Shown here: one piece after another, positions 28,290 through 36,851 of the stretch
How the letters are laid out: every line of letters starts with the position of its first letter
How positions within the stretch are numbered: the first letter of the stretch is position 1
Program-made: the position numbers and the translations under genes
NCBI GenBank assembly: GCA_014874485.1
Contig: JADBJK010000062.1
Span: 1-64,000, forward strand
Direction of reading: 5' to 3'
DNA: 64,000 nt
From: Chloroflexota bacterium
GTDB lineage: Bacteria > Chloroflexota > Anaerolineae > DTLA01
Notes under the pieces: model-generated
Told to the model about the DNA's origin: nothing
The model's input: only the letters and a program-made list of their open reading frames with translations
The model's database searches: none

Positions 28290-31200
28290 TCAATACGCCG
28301 TGTCGGTCGCCAGCACCGCCGCGGTGAGGCTCAGCAGCCGCCCTGCGCGGCCGATTTTCGCGGGGTCCAGGTCTTCGGGGACATCGCCTGGCAGGTGCGA
28401 ATAGGCGTCCGCGCCCGGCCACGAGAGGGTGATCATCGGGTAGTTCGTCTGTAACCGCTGCGACAGGTAGAACGGCGCGTGAAGCCCCATCCCGGCCGTC
28501 TTCAGCGGAATGCCAAGCTGCCGCGCGCCGGTCTGCACCATCTCCGTCATGCGGTCGCTGCTGGAACGCCACGCCAGCACGGCCTCCCCGTCGCCTGCGC
28601 CCACGCCCTCCACCTGAAACACGGCGACAACCTTCAGGTCCGAGAGGCCCGACCGCGTGCCCAGGTACTGATACAGCGCGGGCGTCTGGTGCAGCTCCCC
28701 GCCCGCCCATGCCACAAAGAGCACCGTGCGCTTGGGCTTGAAATCCCAAGCCTTCCAGGAGCGGATGATCTCCAGCATGGTAGCCACACCGCTGGCGTTG
28801 TCGTTGGCGCCCGGGTACAGGACGCCGTTGACCGCGCCCAGCCCGTCGTAGTAGGCGAGGATGACCACCATCTCCGAATCCAGAGCCACATCTTCGCCGG
28901 GCCACATGGCCATGACGTTGCGGTAGGCGATGTCCTGCTGCTCAACGGGCGCGAATTGCGCCCTCGCCCGCGCGGAAGTCGCCACGTGGAATCCCTCGCC
29001 GTCGGCCAGCGATGCCCTGCGGTCGCGCAACGCGGCCAGGTTGTAGCCGGAGCCGCTCAGGATGCGGTCTGCCGCCTCAGGCGTGATGTACAGCACGGGC
29101 ATGGGCCGCGCCGTTAGCCCCGCGCCGGGGATGGACGTGCCGGGCAGTTCGCGGCGGAGCATGACGCTGGGGTCGTCGGTGATGACGAGCGCCGCCTGCG
29201 CGCCCACGTAGGCCAGCGAACTCCCCGGGCCGTAGAACCAGGGATAGGTGGTCAGCCACTGATCGGCGTGGTCCAGCAGGAGAATCCGATCCGTGCGCGT
29301 CGCGTCCGCCTCGGAGAACCCAAGCGCCGCGCGCACCGCGCTCAGGTTCGTGCTCGGCGAGTCGGCCCTCATCGCCACGTACACGATTTCCCCATCGGCT
29401 TCCCTCGCTTGCCTTGACAAGAGTTCGGTCGCCTCGGCGAAATCCCGGCCCATGGTGAGTGCGACGGGCTTGCCCAAGGCGTCCCACGCCTCCAGAGTCG
29501 TCTGGCCCTGGAGCGCCACCACGCGGCTGTGAATCGTCTGGAAGTACGTCCAGTCCTCCCCCGCCGTAACAAGCCCCAAGTCCTCAAACTGGCGAGCGAT
29601 CCAGTCGGCGGCGGCTTCGGCGCCCGGCGTGCCGATTTGCCGCCCACCGAACTCTGGCCCCGCGAGCGTCTGCACATCGGCCATAGCGCGGCCCGCGTCA
29701 AACGTCTCGGCCAGCGGCTTGTACCGCGCCCAGATGCCCGTGCTCTGCGCTGTCCACATGCCGACGCCGAGGATCACGACCGCCGCCAGCAGCGTGTACC
29801 GGTTGAACAGCGTCTTCATGCTCAGTGTCAGTTCCTCGGACATGCGGCGCAGACCCTCGCCCAGCAGGGTAAAAGCCACGATGGCGATCATGAAAGCCAG
29901 AGCCGGGTACACTGTGGCCCACGGAAAACTGCGGAACGAGCGCCACGAATTGGCGAGCATGACCCCCCATTCGGGGATGTCGTAATAGGTGAGGAGAGGC
30001 GGCCCGCCCTCGCCTTCCGCCGCAAACCCGCCGCCGATGAACACGCCCAGGAAGCCCAATTCGCCCAGAATCATCAGCGCGCCGCCCATCTCCAGGAAAG
30101 CCAGGCTGACCATAGTCGGCCAGATGTTGGGCAGGACGTGCCGCGTCAGAATCTGGCCCTGGCCCGCGCCGGTGGCCACCGCGCCCTCTATGTACGCCAT
30201 GGGGCGCACCGAGATGACCTGGGCGCGGATATTCTGCATGACTTCCGGCCACCCGATGACCAGCAGGCCGAACACGAAGGCGTACAGCCCCTGGCGGATG
30301 CCGGTGGCATAGACGACCAGCGTCGCCAGCAGCAACGCGGGGAACGAATTGACCATCTCGCCCAGGGCCATCAGGGCACGGTCCAGGAGCGTGTCGTGGA
30401 ACCAGCCCGCCAAGAATCCGAACACCCCGCCGATGACCAGCCGCCCCGCCACAGCCAGCAGCGCCAGCATCATGGTGCGGCGCGCGCCTGCCAGGAGCAG
30501 GCTCAAAATGTCGCGGCCCTGCGCGTCGCTGCCCAGCGGGAAGAGGTCCGACGGCCGGAAAGGCGGGGTGTACGTAACGCCCGCAATCTCCACGCGGCTG
30601 GCGGTGGTATAGGGATTGTGGGGGGCCAACTGGGGCCCGGCCAGCACCATCGCGAGGAGCGCGATGCCCAGCACTGCGCCGAGCGCGAGGGCCGGGTTCC
30701 CCACCGTCGCCTTGCGCCAGGCGCGAAGCCGCCCCCACCGCATGGACTCTGCAAGGCGCGACATCTCCTGTTTGGATTCCTCGGTGATGCGCGCGTCCAC
30801 AGGGAGCGGGGCCAGTTCCTGCGCCTTCTTGCGCCGCTCCCTCAGCCCCCGCAGGGTAATGGCGCGCACGAACCCCGTCCACGCCAGTTCCAGCCAGTTG
30901 CTGATCTCCATCTGCGCCGAGCCTGCCTCCTGCGCCCGTCGCAGCCGCGGGTCCAGCACCCGGTAGGCCAAGTCCATCAGGCCGTTCACCAGCACGAAGA
31001 AGAACCCCGTCGCCAGCACAAGCGCCGAGGCCGCATTCAGGTCGTAGCCCTGCAGCCGCTCCAGCAGGTGCTTGCCGAGGCCGGGCCAGCCGAAGAACAC
31101 CTCCACCACCGGCAGGCTGCTGAGCGCGAACCGCAGCGAGGACACGATGGCCGTCAGCACGGTCCCGGCCGCATTGGGCAGGATGTGCCCGAACCAGATT

Positions 31201-31856
31201 TCGGAGTTGGGGAGACCCTTGGCGCGTGCGGTGCGGACAAAGTCCTCGCCGATGAGGTTCTCCATGTACACCGACGTGAGCCGCGCCACCTGAGCGATGG
31301 GCCGGGCCGCCAACACCAGCACGGGCAGCACCAGATGCGAATCCCAGCCGAACCCGCCCACAGGCACGAGTCGGACGCCCGTGCGCTTGTAGAACTCAAT
31401 GGCCCCCAGTTGCAGCAGCACGGCAAGGAAGAAACTGGGCGTGGACACGCCAACAACCGAGAGCAGGAGCATGGACAGCGACGCGGCCCGCCGCCGAATG
31501 GCCGCAAACGCGATACCCAGCAGCCCGCCGACGACCCCGCCCAGCGCCATCGCCAGCAGCAACAGCACCGAACTGTTCCAGAGCGAGGTCCCGACCAACT
31601 GGGCCAGCGGGGCGCGCTCGCCCTGGCGCTGCATGTACCCCGTAGTGCGGGTATACTCGCCCCAATCCCCGCGGGGGATGCCCTCCCACAGGGTGATGGT
31701 CTGTCCCCAGGCGGTCTGCGCGACTTCGCCGATGGGCGCGGGCTGGAGCAGGCGCTGGCGCATGGCCATATCCTGCGTGAAGTAGGCCACGTAGGTAATC
31801 GCGAACAGCACCACGATTGCAGCAGCAACGCGACGCAATACGAACCGTGTGAGCAT
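28290..31856 (-). CDS. fusion of two oligopeptide-type ABC permeases with an M28-like peptidase domain
   Basis: A 1188-residue single frame. Residues 1-305 match DppB/OppB permeases (MLTRFVLRRVAAAIVVLFAI; VRTARAKGLPNSEIWFGHILPNA is the EAA-type loop). After a charged linker (310-375), residues 375-680 match DppC/OppC (FPLGSDAQGRDILSLLLAGARRTM; AYIEGAVATGAGQGQILTRHVLPN). A further membrane segment at 687-703 leads to an outside part (720-1188) like PA plus M28 peptidases, with GANDNASGVATMLEIIRSW near 1016 and YSHLPGDVPEDLD near 1152. In that domain the first zinc His (usual AHYD) is Tyr in AYYDG, and the usual Glu-Glu pair is Gly-Glu (AGGELH), so activity is doubtful. ATG 31856 follows GGAGAC. 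No ATPase or binding protein gene is adjacent. Confidence 0.85.
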   Translation of the reverse strand: MLTRFVLRRVAAAIVVLFAITYVAYFTQDMAMRQRLLQPAPIGEVAQTAWGQTITLWEGIPRGDWGEYTRTTGYMQRQGERAPLAQLVGTSLWNSSVLLLLAMALGGVVGGLLGIAFAAIRRRAASLSMLLLSVVGVSTPSFFLAVLLQLGAIEFYKRTGVRLVPVGGFGWDSHLVLPVLVLAARPIAQVARLTSVYMENLIGEDFVRTARAKGLPNSEIWFGHILPNAAGTVLTAIVSSLRFALSSLPVVEVFFGWPGLGKHLLERLQGYDLNAASALVLATGFFFVLVNGLMDLAYRVLDPRLRRAQEAGSAQMEISNWLELAWTGFVRAITLRGLRERRKKAQELAPLPVDARITEESKQEMSRLAESMRWGRLRAWRKATVGNPALALGAVLGIALLAMVLAGPQLAPHNPYTTASRVEIAGVTYTPPFRPSDLFPLGSDAQGRDILSLLLAGARRTMMLALLAVAGRLVIGGVFGFLAGWFHDTLLDRALMALGEMVNSFPALLLATLVVYATGIRQGLYAFVFGLLVIGWPEVMQNIRAQVISVRPMAYIEGAVATGAGQGQILTRHVLPNIWPTMVSLAFLEMGGALMILGELGFLGVFIGGGFAAEGEGGPPLLTYYDIPEWGVMLANSWRSFRSFPWATVYPALAFMIAIVAFTLLGEGLRRMSEELTLSMKTLFNRYTLLAAVVILGVGMWTAQSTGIWARYKPLAETFDAGRAMADVQTLAGPEFGGRQIGTPGAEAAADWIARQFEDLGLVTAGEDWTYFQTIHSRVVALQGQTTLEAWDALGKPVALTMGRDFAEATELLSRQAREADGEIVYVAMRADSPSTNLSAVRAALGFSEADATRTDRILLLDHADQWLTTYPWFYGPGSSLAYVGAQAALVITDDPSVMLRRELPGTSIPGAGLTARPMPVLYITPEAADRILSGSGYNLAALRDRRASLADGEGFHVATSARARAQFAPVEQQDIAYRNVMAMWPGEDVALDSEMVVILAYYDGLGAVNGVLYPGANDNASGVATMLEIIRSWKAWDFKPKRTVLFVAWAGGELHQTPALYQYLGTRSGLSDLKVVAVFQVEGVGAGDGEAVLAWRSSSDRMTEMVQTGARQLGIPLKTAGMGLHAPFYLSQRLQTNYPMITLSWPGADAYSHLPGDVPEDLDPAKIGRAGRLLSLTAAVLATDTAY

Positions 31857-31981
31857 ACGCGTGTCTCCGTCGGGCGGCAGGGTTGCGGCAAGAGACCTGC
31901 GAGGGCCCTTATAGCATAGACTCGCATAGTTTGCCACAGGTTCACCGATGCGGCAAAAAGGCGATGGGGATTTCGGCCCGT

Positions 31982-32010
31982 TTTGCCAATCGCCCCACGC
32001 CCGCTATAAT
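31982..32010 (+). promoter_or_regulatory. sigma-70-type promoter for the YdcF-like gene
   Basis: TTTGCC (31982-31987) and TATAAT (32005-32010) are 17 bases apart. Transcription would start near 32017, 28 bases before ATG 32045. The pair of genes that follows overlaps and should be one transcript. Confidence 0.65.
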
Positions 32011-32044
32011 GCGCCCTAGACAACGGAGCGCAGATCGCAGAAAG

Positions 32045-32692
32045 ATGAAGCGGATTGTCCTCTGGCTGCTGATAGCCCTCGCCGCGGGGTTCCTGGCGCT
32101 GTGCGCGGCGGTAAACCTGTACGGCCTGTGGGACCAGGCCGCGCCCGCCGACGCCATCGTAACCCTGGGCGCGCGCGTCCTGGCCGACGGCTCGCCCGGC
32201 CCTGACCTGACCAGCCGCACGACCCACAGCGCCGCCCTGTTCCGCGCCGGGTTTGCCCCCTACCTCATCTGCACCGGTGGATTCCAGGGCGACCGTTCGT
32301 CGGCAGCCGCCGTCTCGCGCAACCTCGCCGTCCAACTTGGCGTCCCGGCCGACCGCATCCTCCTTGCCGAGGACTCCATGTCCACGCAGGAAGACGCCGA
32401 GCAGGTCGCCCGCATCATGCGCGAGCGGCACTGGACCTCGGCCATTGTCGTCAGCCATCCGCTGCACCTGCTCCGCGCGCGCATCCTGTTCCAGCGCGAG
32501 GGCATCCACGTCCTGACCAGCCCCACCCCCCTCGCGCCGGGCGAGACTTCGCTGGAGACGCGCGCGTACTACACCATCCGCGAGGCGCTGGGCGTCATCG
32601 CCGCGCTCCTGCCCAAGGAGTGGGCCGGCCTGCTCCCCGGCGCTTCCGCCCGCACGGCCCTTTGGCCTGCGCCCGCAGGGACCTCGCAATGA
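32045..32692 (+). CDS. YdcF/SanA-like membrane protein (DUF218)
   Basis: A 215-residue protein. One N-terminal membrane segment (RIVLWLLIALAAGFLALCAAVNLYG) is followed by a DUF218 domain: ADAIVTLGARVLADGSPGPDLTSRTTHSAALFRAG, TGGFQGDRSSAAAVSRNLAVQLGVPADRILLAEDS, and VVSHPLHLLRARILFQREG. This family is tied to envelope integrity and vancomycin sensitivity in other bacteria, but its reaction is not settled. The stop overlaps the next start (ATGA). Confidence 0.88.
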   Translation: MKRIVLWLLIALAAGFLALCAAVNLYGLWDQAAPADAIVTLGARVLADGSPGPDLTSRTTHSAALFRAGFAPYLICTGGFQGDRSSAAAVSRNLAVQLGVPADRILLAEDSMSTQEDAEQVARIMRERHWTSAIVVSHPLHLLRARILFQREGIHVLTSPTPLAPGETSLETRAYYTIREALGVIAALLPKEWAGLLPGASARTALWPAPAGTSQ

Positions 32693-34317
32693 GCGACTGG
32701 CGTTCCATCCAGGCGTTGCGCGGGCTGCTCGCCCAGGAGAAGGGCGCTCTCGTCAAGGATTGGGGCGGGCGCATCCCCATCGCCCTGGCCTATCCCAACA
32801 CCTACTACGTGGGCATGTCGGCCCTCGGCCTGCAGACGCTGTACCGCCTGCTGAACGCGCAGGATGATGTGGTGGCCGAGCGGGTCTTCTGGGATGAGAG
32901 GTCGCAGGGCGCGCCCCTGTCGCTGGAATCGCAGCGGCCCCTGGGCGACTTCCCGTTCATCGCCTTCTCGGTTGCCTACGAACTGGACTACTTCCACGTG
33001 GCGCTCATGCTGCGGCGCGCCGATGTTCCCGTCCGCGCCGAGGAGCGTGGCGAGGACGACCCCATCGTGCTCCTGGGCGGCCCGGCGGTTACGGCCAACC
33101 CGCTCCCGCTGGCCCCCCTCGCCGACGCCATCTACATCGGCGAGGTGGAGCCTGCGCTGGAGCCAATGGTGGAGGTGTTGCGGTCTCGCGTGGAGCGCAC
33201 CCGCGACGAGACGCTCCAGGCGTTGAGCCGCATTCCGGGGTTCTACGTGCCCGCCTACCCGCGCCTGCCCGTGGCCCGCCGGTGGCTGCGCGACATGGAT
33301 GCGTTCCCCACCCACTCGGTCGTGCTCACGCGCCGCACCGAATTCGGCGACATGTACCTGATAGAAATCGCGCGGGGGTGCGGCCGGGGATGCCGCTTCT
33401 GCCTCGCGGGTTATGTCTACCGGCCCATGCGCGAGCGCAGCCTGGACGCGATCCTGTCCCAGGCGCACGCGGGCCTGGCCCACCGCCGCAAGATCGGCCT
33501 GGTCAGCGCCGCGGTGTCCGACTACTCGCAGCGCGACGAACTGGTGGCCCGCCTGCGCGAGATGGGCGCGAGAATCTCGGTCTCCTCGCTGCGGGCCGAC
33601 TCGCTGTCGCCCGCCCTGCTCCACGCCCTGGCCGACAGCGGAACCCGCACCCTGACCTTCGCGCCCGAGGCCGGCTCCGACCGCCTGCGCCGCGTCATCA
33701 ACAAGAACATCTCGGAGGAGCAGATACTCGCCGCGGCCGCCCTCGCACGCCAGGCGCGCTTCCCCGAACTCAAACTGTACTTCATGTTTGGGCTTCCCAC
33801 GGAGACGGAACACGACATCGGCGAGTTGTGCCGATTGACCGAGGACATCGCCCAGGCCTTCGGCGGCAAGGTAACCGTCAACCTGTCGCCCTTCGTGCCG
33901 AAAGCCCACACGCCCTTCGCGCGCGCCCCCATGCTCCCCGCCGAGGAACTGGAGCGGACGCTGGCGACCATCCGGGCGCGCCTTCGCAGTGCGGGCGTCG
34001 CCGTCAAGGCCGACAGCGTGGCGTGGGCGCGGGTGCAGGGCGTGCTGGCGCGCGGTGGGGCGGAGTTGGCCGAGGTCCTCGCGGCCATGGAGACGGTGTC
34101 GCTCCCGGCGTGGCGAGCGGCCCTGGCAGCCCGCGGCCTGTCCGAGGACATGTACATGGAGCCGGTGCCGCCGTCCCGTGCCCTGCCGTGGGAAGGCGTC
34201 ATCGCGTCGGGCGTCCGCGAGGCCTACCTGGCGCAGGAGCGACGCGCCGCCGAACAGGCCCGCACGTCGCCCGCGTGCCCGCCTTCGGGGTGCACCCGCT
34301 GCGGCGTCTGCCCGTGA
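32689..34317 (+). CDS. radical SAM protein with N-terminal B12-binding-like domain
   Basis: A 542-residue protein. The first 200 residues (AYPNTYYVGMSALGLQTLYRLLNAQDDVVAERVFWDE) resemble the B12-binding-like half of the TIGR03960-type radical SAM proteins. The [4Fe-4S] motif is CGRGCRFCLAG near residue 228. The barrel continues with SLRADSLSPALLHALADSGTRTLTFAPEAGS and KLYFMFGLPTETEHDIGE. The C-terminus ends in CPPSGCTRCGVCP, a Cys cluster that could bind another Fe-S centre. Start ATG 32689 overlaps the YdcF stop. Function unknown; the family often sits with translation or ribosome genes, which are absent here. Confidence 0.88.
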   Translation: MSDWRSIQALRGLLAQEKGALVKDWGGRIPIALAYPNTYYVGMSALGLQTLYRLLNAQDDVVAERVFWDERSQGAPLSLESQRPLGDFPFIAFSVAYELDYFHVALMLRRADVPVRAEERGEDDPIVLLGGPAVTANPLPLAPLADAIYIGEVEPALEPMVEVLRSRVERTRDETLQALSRIPGFYVPAYPRLPVARRWLRDMDAFPTHSVVLTRRTEFGDMYLIEIARGCGRGCRFCLAGYVYRPMRERSLDAILSQAHAGLAHRRKIGLVSAAVSDYSQRDELVARLREMGARISVSSLRADSLSPALLHALADSGTRTLTFAPEAGSDRLRRVINKNISEEQILAAAALARQARFPELKLYFMFGLPTETEHDIGELCRLTEDIAQAFGGKVTVNLSPFVPKAHTPFARAPMLPAEELERTLATIRARLRSAGVAVKADSVAWARVQGVLARGGAELAEVLAAMETVSLPAWRAALAARGLSEDMYMEPVPPSRALPWEGVIASGVREAYLAQERRAAEQARTSPACPPSGCTRCGVCP

Positions 34318-34351
34318 GGCAGCGTTCACGGCCGAGACGCCGAGTACTCTG

Positions 34352-34563
34352 CCACAGGGGTTCTTGTTGTCATTGCGAGGCCGCGCAGCGCCCGTAGGGA
34401 CAATTCATGAATTGTCCCTACTGAGGCGCGGAGCGCCGAAGAATCTCGTCAACCGAGATGCTTCGCTTCGCTCGCAATGACAGATGGCGTGTCATTGCGA
34501 GGGCACGGAGTGCCCCAAGCAATCTCCGGACCGCGAGATTGCTTCGCTTCGCTCGCAATGACA
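34352..34563. repeat. palindromic intergenic repeat (family A), copy 4
   Basis: Left end CCACAGGGGTTCTTG, then GTCATTGCGAG; right end CTCGCAATGAC. It carries the 28-bp GTAGGGACAATT palindrome at 34394-34421 and then a second partial unit (34490-34563). It lies between convergent genes. Confidence 0.9.
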
Positions 34564-34573
34564 CGGGCAACCA

Positions 34574-35839
34574 CTACCCCGCAGCGTGGCCCAGCGACCG
34601 CATCAGCGCCTCCAGGTCGCCCACCGTGGGGTCAATGAGGTGCGGCTTGCCCGTCGCCTTGATGGCGCTGGCCACGTCCTTCAGCCCGTTGCCGGTTACC
34701 AGCACCACGATCTTCTCGTCGGGGTTGATGCGCCCCTCGGCCAGCATCTTGCGCAGGCCCGCGAACGCCGCGACACCCGCAGGCTCCCCGAACACCGCCG
34801 CGCTCCGCGCCAGGACGCGCATGGCGTCCAGAATCTCCTCGTCGCTGACGGTGATGTACTCGCCACCCGTCTCGCGGACGGCCCGCAGCGCCTTGATGCG
34901 ATCCCTCGGGATGCCCACCGAGATGCTGTCGGCCAGGGTCGTCGGCACGATGGGCGTGATCTCCTCGGTGCCCGCCTTCCAAGCGTTGTATAGCACCGCA
35001 GAGCCTTCGGCCTGGACGCCCATCAGTTTGGGCATGCGCTCAATCCAACCCAGGGCGCGCAAGTCCCGCAGGCCCTTCCACAGCCCGCCGATGATGCACC
35101 CATCGCCCACCGACACGAAGATGCGGTCGGGCGCGTCCCACCCCAGTTGCTCGCAGATTTCCAGGCTGGCGGTCTTCTTGCCCTCGGACAGGTAGGGGTT
35201 GTACGCCGTGTTGCGGCTGTACCACCCATAGCGTGCCGACGCCTCCAGGCACAGGTCAAACGCCTGGTCGTAGGTGCCGCGCACCATGATGACGTTGGCG
35301 CCGAAGATGAGGAGTTGGGCGATCTTGGCCTGGGGCGCGGTCTCGGGCACGAAGATGTACGTGGTCATGCCCACGCTGGCGGCGATGCCCGCCAGAGACG
35401 AGGCCGCGTTCCCCGTGGATGCCGCCGTCATGATGGGCCGCCCCAGTTCGCGCGCGCGGGCCACGCCCACGGCGCTGGCGCGGTCCTTGAACGACGCGGT
35501 CGGGTTGCGCCCGTCATCCTTGATCCACAGGTCGCGCAGGCCCAATTGCTCGCGCAGCCGATGGGCCGGGTACAGCGGCGTCCAGCCCACGGGCAGCGGC
35601 GGGATGGCCGCAGAATCGGCCACGGGCAGCAGCGGCAGGTAGCGCCAGATGGACGGCGTGCGGTCCTGCGCCAGGGCCTCGCGGGAGAACCGCTTGCGGA
35701 TGTAGTCGTAGTCGTACACCACGTCTAGGATGCCCTCGTTGCCGTGGCGCGGGCAGACGTAGGGGTGCTCGTCCATGCGGTACTCTGCGCCGCACAGGAC
35801 GCACTTCATCCCAAGAACGTTGTCGTGTGGCACGGTCAC
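34574..35839 (-). CDS. thrC: threonine synthase
   Basis: A 421-residue PLP enzyme that converts O-phosphohomoserine to threonine. An N-terminal Cys knot (CVLCGAEYRMDEHPYVCPRHGN) precedes the catalytic domain. The PLP Lys is in NPTASFKDRASAVG near residue 125, with AASTGNAASSLAGIAASVG next. The phosphate/PLP segment SVGDGCIIGGLWKGLRDL is near residue 245, and VLVTGNGLKDV is near the end. GTG 35839 is chosen because GGGGAGGAGACGCC is upstream; ATG 35809 is an alternative that keeps the Cys motif. Long C-terminal extensions of the yeast type are absent. The leader has a possible pseudoknot (35865-35890). Confidence 0.92.
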   Translation of the reverse strand: MTVPHDNVLGMKCVLCGAEYRMDEHPYVCPRHGNEGILDVVYDYDYIRKRFSREALAQDRTPSIWRYLPLLPVADSAAIPPLPVGWTPLYPAHRLREQLGLRDLWIKDDGRNPTASFKDRASAVGVARARELGRPIMTAASTGNAASSLAGIAASVGMTTYIFVPETAPQAKIAQLLIFGANVIMVRGTYDQAFDLCLEASARYGWYSRNTAYNPYLSEGKKTASLEICEQLGWDAPDRIFVSVGDGCIIGGLWKGLRDLRALGWIERMPKLMGVQAEGSAVLYNAWKAGTEEITPIVPTTLADSISVGIPRDRIKALRAVRETGGEYITVSDEEILDAMRVLARSAAVFGEPAGVAAFAGLRKMLAEGRINPDEKIVVLVTGNGLKDVASAIKATGKPHLIDPTVGDLEALMRSLGHAAG

Positions 35840-35864
35840 GGCGTCTCCTCCCCGGACGAGAATT

Positions 35865-35890
35865 GTGCCGGAAGCGCGCAGGCACTTCCG
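35865..35890 (-). promoter_or_regulatory. possible H-type pseudoknot upstream of thrC
   Basis: On the transcribed strand, CGGAAG pairs with CTTCCG and the partly overlapping GTGCC pairs with GGCAC. The two pairings interleave, as in an H-type pseudoknot. The ribosome-binding site is about 20 bases downstream. A second hairpin (CTCGGGAG/CTCCCGAG, 35944-35969) lies further upstream. A role in translation control is inference. Confidence 0.35.
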
Positions 35891-35991
35891 CGCTCTTCAC
35901 CGCTTGGCAAAGCGCGTGTGGTCGCAGGCTCGGGGAGACAGCCCTCGGGAGCCCCGGTGAACTCCCGAGTCTGCCTCAGCCGTTGTGGGCC

Positions 35992-36294
35992 TTACCTGCT
36001 ATTTCGGTGTTTCTCAAAGCAATCGCGGCAATAGACGGGGCGGTCGCCGCGGGGTTCAAAGGGAACTTCGGTCTGTGCGCCGCAGTCCGCGCAGACGACG
36101 GAGTACATGCGGCGTGGTCTGGGATTGTCCGAGCCGCCCTGCCGAGGGTTGCCGCGGCGAGCCGCGCGACACTCGGGGCATCGGGTGGGGTCGTGGGTGA
36201 AGCCTTTCTCTCGGAAGAACTCCTGTTCCCCGGCTGAGAACACGAATTCTTTGCCGCAGTCGCGGCAGATCAACGTTTTGTCGGCGAAAGCCAT
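35992..36294 (-). CDS. small zinc-ribbon protein
   Basis: A 100-residue protein with three Cys pairs: LICRDCGKEF near residue 9, RCPECRAARR near residue 38, CADCGAQTEVPFEPRGDRPVYCRDCF near residue 68. The last segment is the hallmark of a widespread bacterial zinc-ribbon family often found near cold-shock genes. It should bind two zinc ions; its role is unknown but RNA or protein binding is plausible. CAGGAGGACCTGG precedes the ATG. A non-coding transcript (36592-36420) ends about 125 bases upstream in the same direction, so the gene might be expressed by readthrough. Confidence 0.85.
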   Translation of the reverse strand: MAFADKTLICRDCGKEFVFSAGEQEFFREKGFTHDPTRCPECRAARRGNPRQGGSDNPRPRRMYSVVCADCGAQTEVPFEPRGDRPVYCRDCFEKHRNSR

Positions 36295-36418
36295 CCAGGT
36301 CCTCCTGCTGAATTGTGGTTCGTGGTGTTGGTAGGTCGCCCGCTAGGACTCTTGCGCATACCCGCACCGGGGACTGGGAGTGCCTCAGAGAGAGCAGTGC
36401 CAGACCACAACAGCCACA

Positions 36419-36464
36419 GAAAACCGAAACCGGACAGCAGGCCATAGCCGTGGCCGCTGTCCGG
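36419..36464 (-). terminator. intrinsic terminator of the candidate ncRNA
   Basis: CCGGACAGC and GCTGTCCGG (36430-36438 with 36456-36464) form a 9-bp stem, extended inside by GGCC/GGCC. On the - strand it is followed by TTTCGGTTTTCT, a T-rich tail. Confidence 0.7.
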
Positions 36465-36592
36465 TCGTCCCTCGCAAGAACACCTTTGCCCATCGCGGAA
36501 ACCGCGCGGGCGAGAAACGGGTTACCATACCGAAAGTCTAGACCCTAGCCATCCTCGGCAACCGAGCACGACGCTCGCTGCAACGAATCTCT
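36420..36592 (-). ncRNA. candidate structured non-coding RNA, about 170 nt
   Basis: A strong promoter (36599-36627) and an intrinsic terminator (36419-36464) on the - strand bound a stretch with no usable reading frame. In the RNA, CGUUUCUCGC can pair with GCGAGGGACG (10 bp with two G-U pairs), enclosing a CGCGG-UUU-CCGCG hairpin, and CGAGC/GCUCG forms a 5' hairpin. I cannot match it to 6S, SRP, RNase P, tmRNA or a known riboswitch. It may be a free small RNA or a terminating leader of the zinc-ribbon gene. Confidence 0.55.
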
Positions 36593-36598
36593 GGACAT

Positions 36599-36627
36599 AC
36601 TATAGCACGCTTTTGCGAATATGTCAA
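36599..36627 (-). promoter_or_regulatory. near-consensus promoter for the candidate ncRNA
   Basis: On the - strand TTGACA (36622-36627) and TATAGT (36599-36604) are 17 bases apart. It is one of the two best promoters in the window. Positions 36628-36791 to the right hold nothing I can support. Confidence 0.8.
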
Positions 36628-36791
36628 GCCTTTTTCTGCAGGAATCCAGCCCAGAAGGCTTATTGGGAATCCCTATCGCGAGGAACAGCGCAGGCGCACT
36701 GCCGACCCCTCACGGGCGAACGGCGTGAAGGCGCGATGTACGGGCGGGCCATCCTTTGCGCCCCCGCAGGGAGTGACCCAAGGACACGACA

Positions 36792-36823
36792 GGAGGGGTT
36801 ACCGCACGGACGGCAACCCCTCC
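36792..36823 (-). terminator. hairpin after the hydrogenase operon
   Basis: GGAGGGGTT (36792-36800) and AACCCCTCC (36815-36823) form a 9-bp stem 28 bases past the last stop of the operon. There is no T run, so it may terminate weakly or protect the 3' end. Confidence 0.5.
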
Positions 36824-36851
36824 ATTGCGTCAGATTGGGACTGCGCCCCGC

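Noticed and set aside
29529-31919. 796-codon open frame on the + strand
   Set aside because: It is antisense to the permease-peptidase fusion and is Gln/His/Arg-rich with no motif.
35862-35985. T-box leader of threonine synthase
   Set aside because: GGTGAAGAGCGCGG only loosely recalls the T-box antiterminator sequence; no specifier loop or proper terminator could be found.
36420-36592. 6S RNA at the candidate ncRNA locus
   Set aside because: The two ends do not pair with each other and there is no large central bubble flanked by long stems; the 3' end is a separate terminator.
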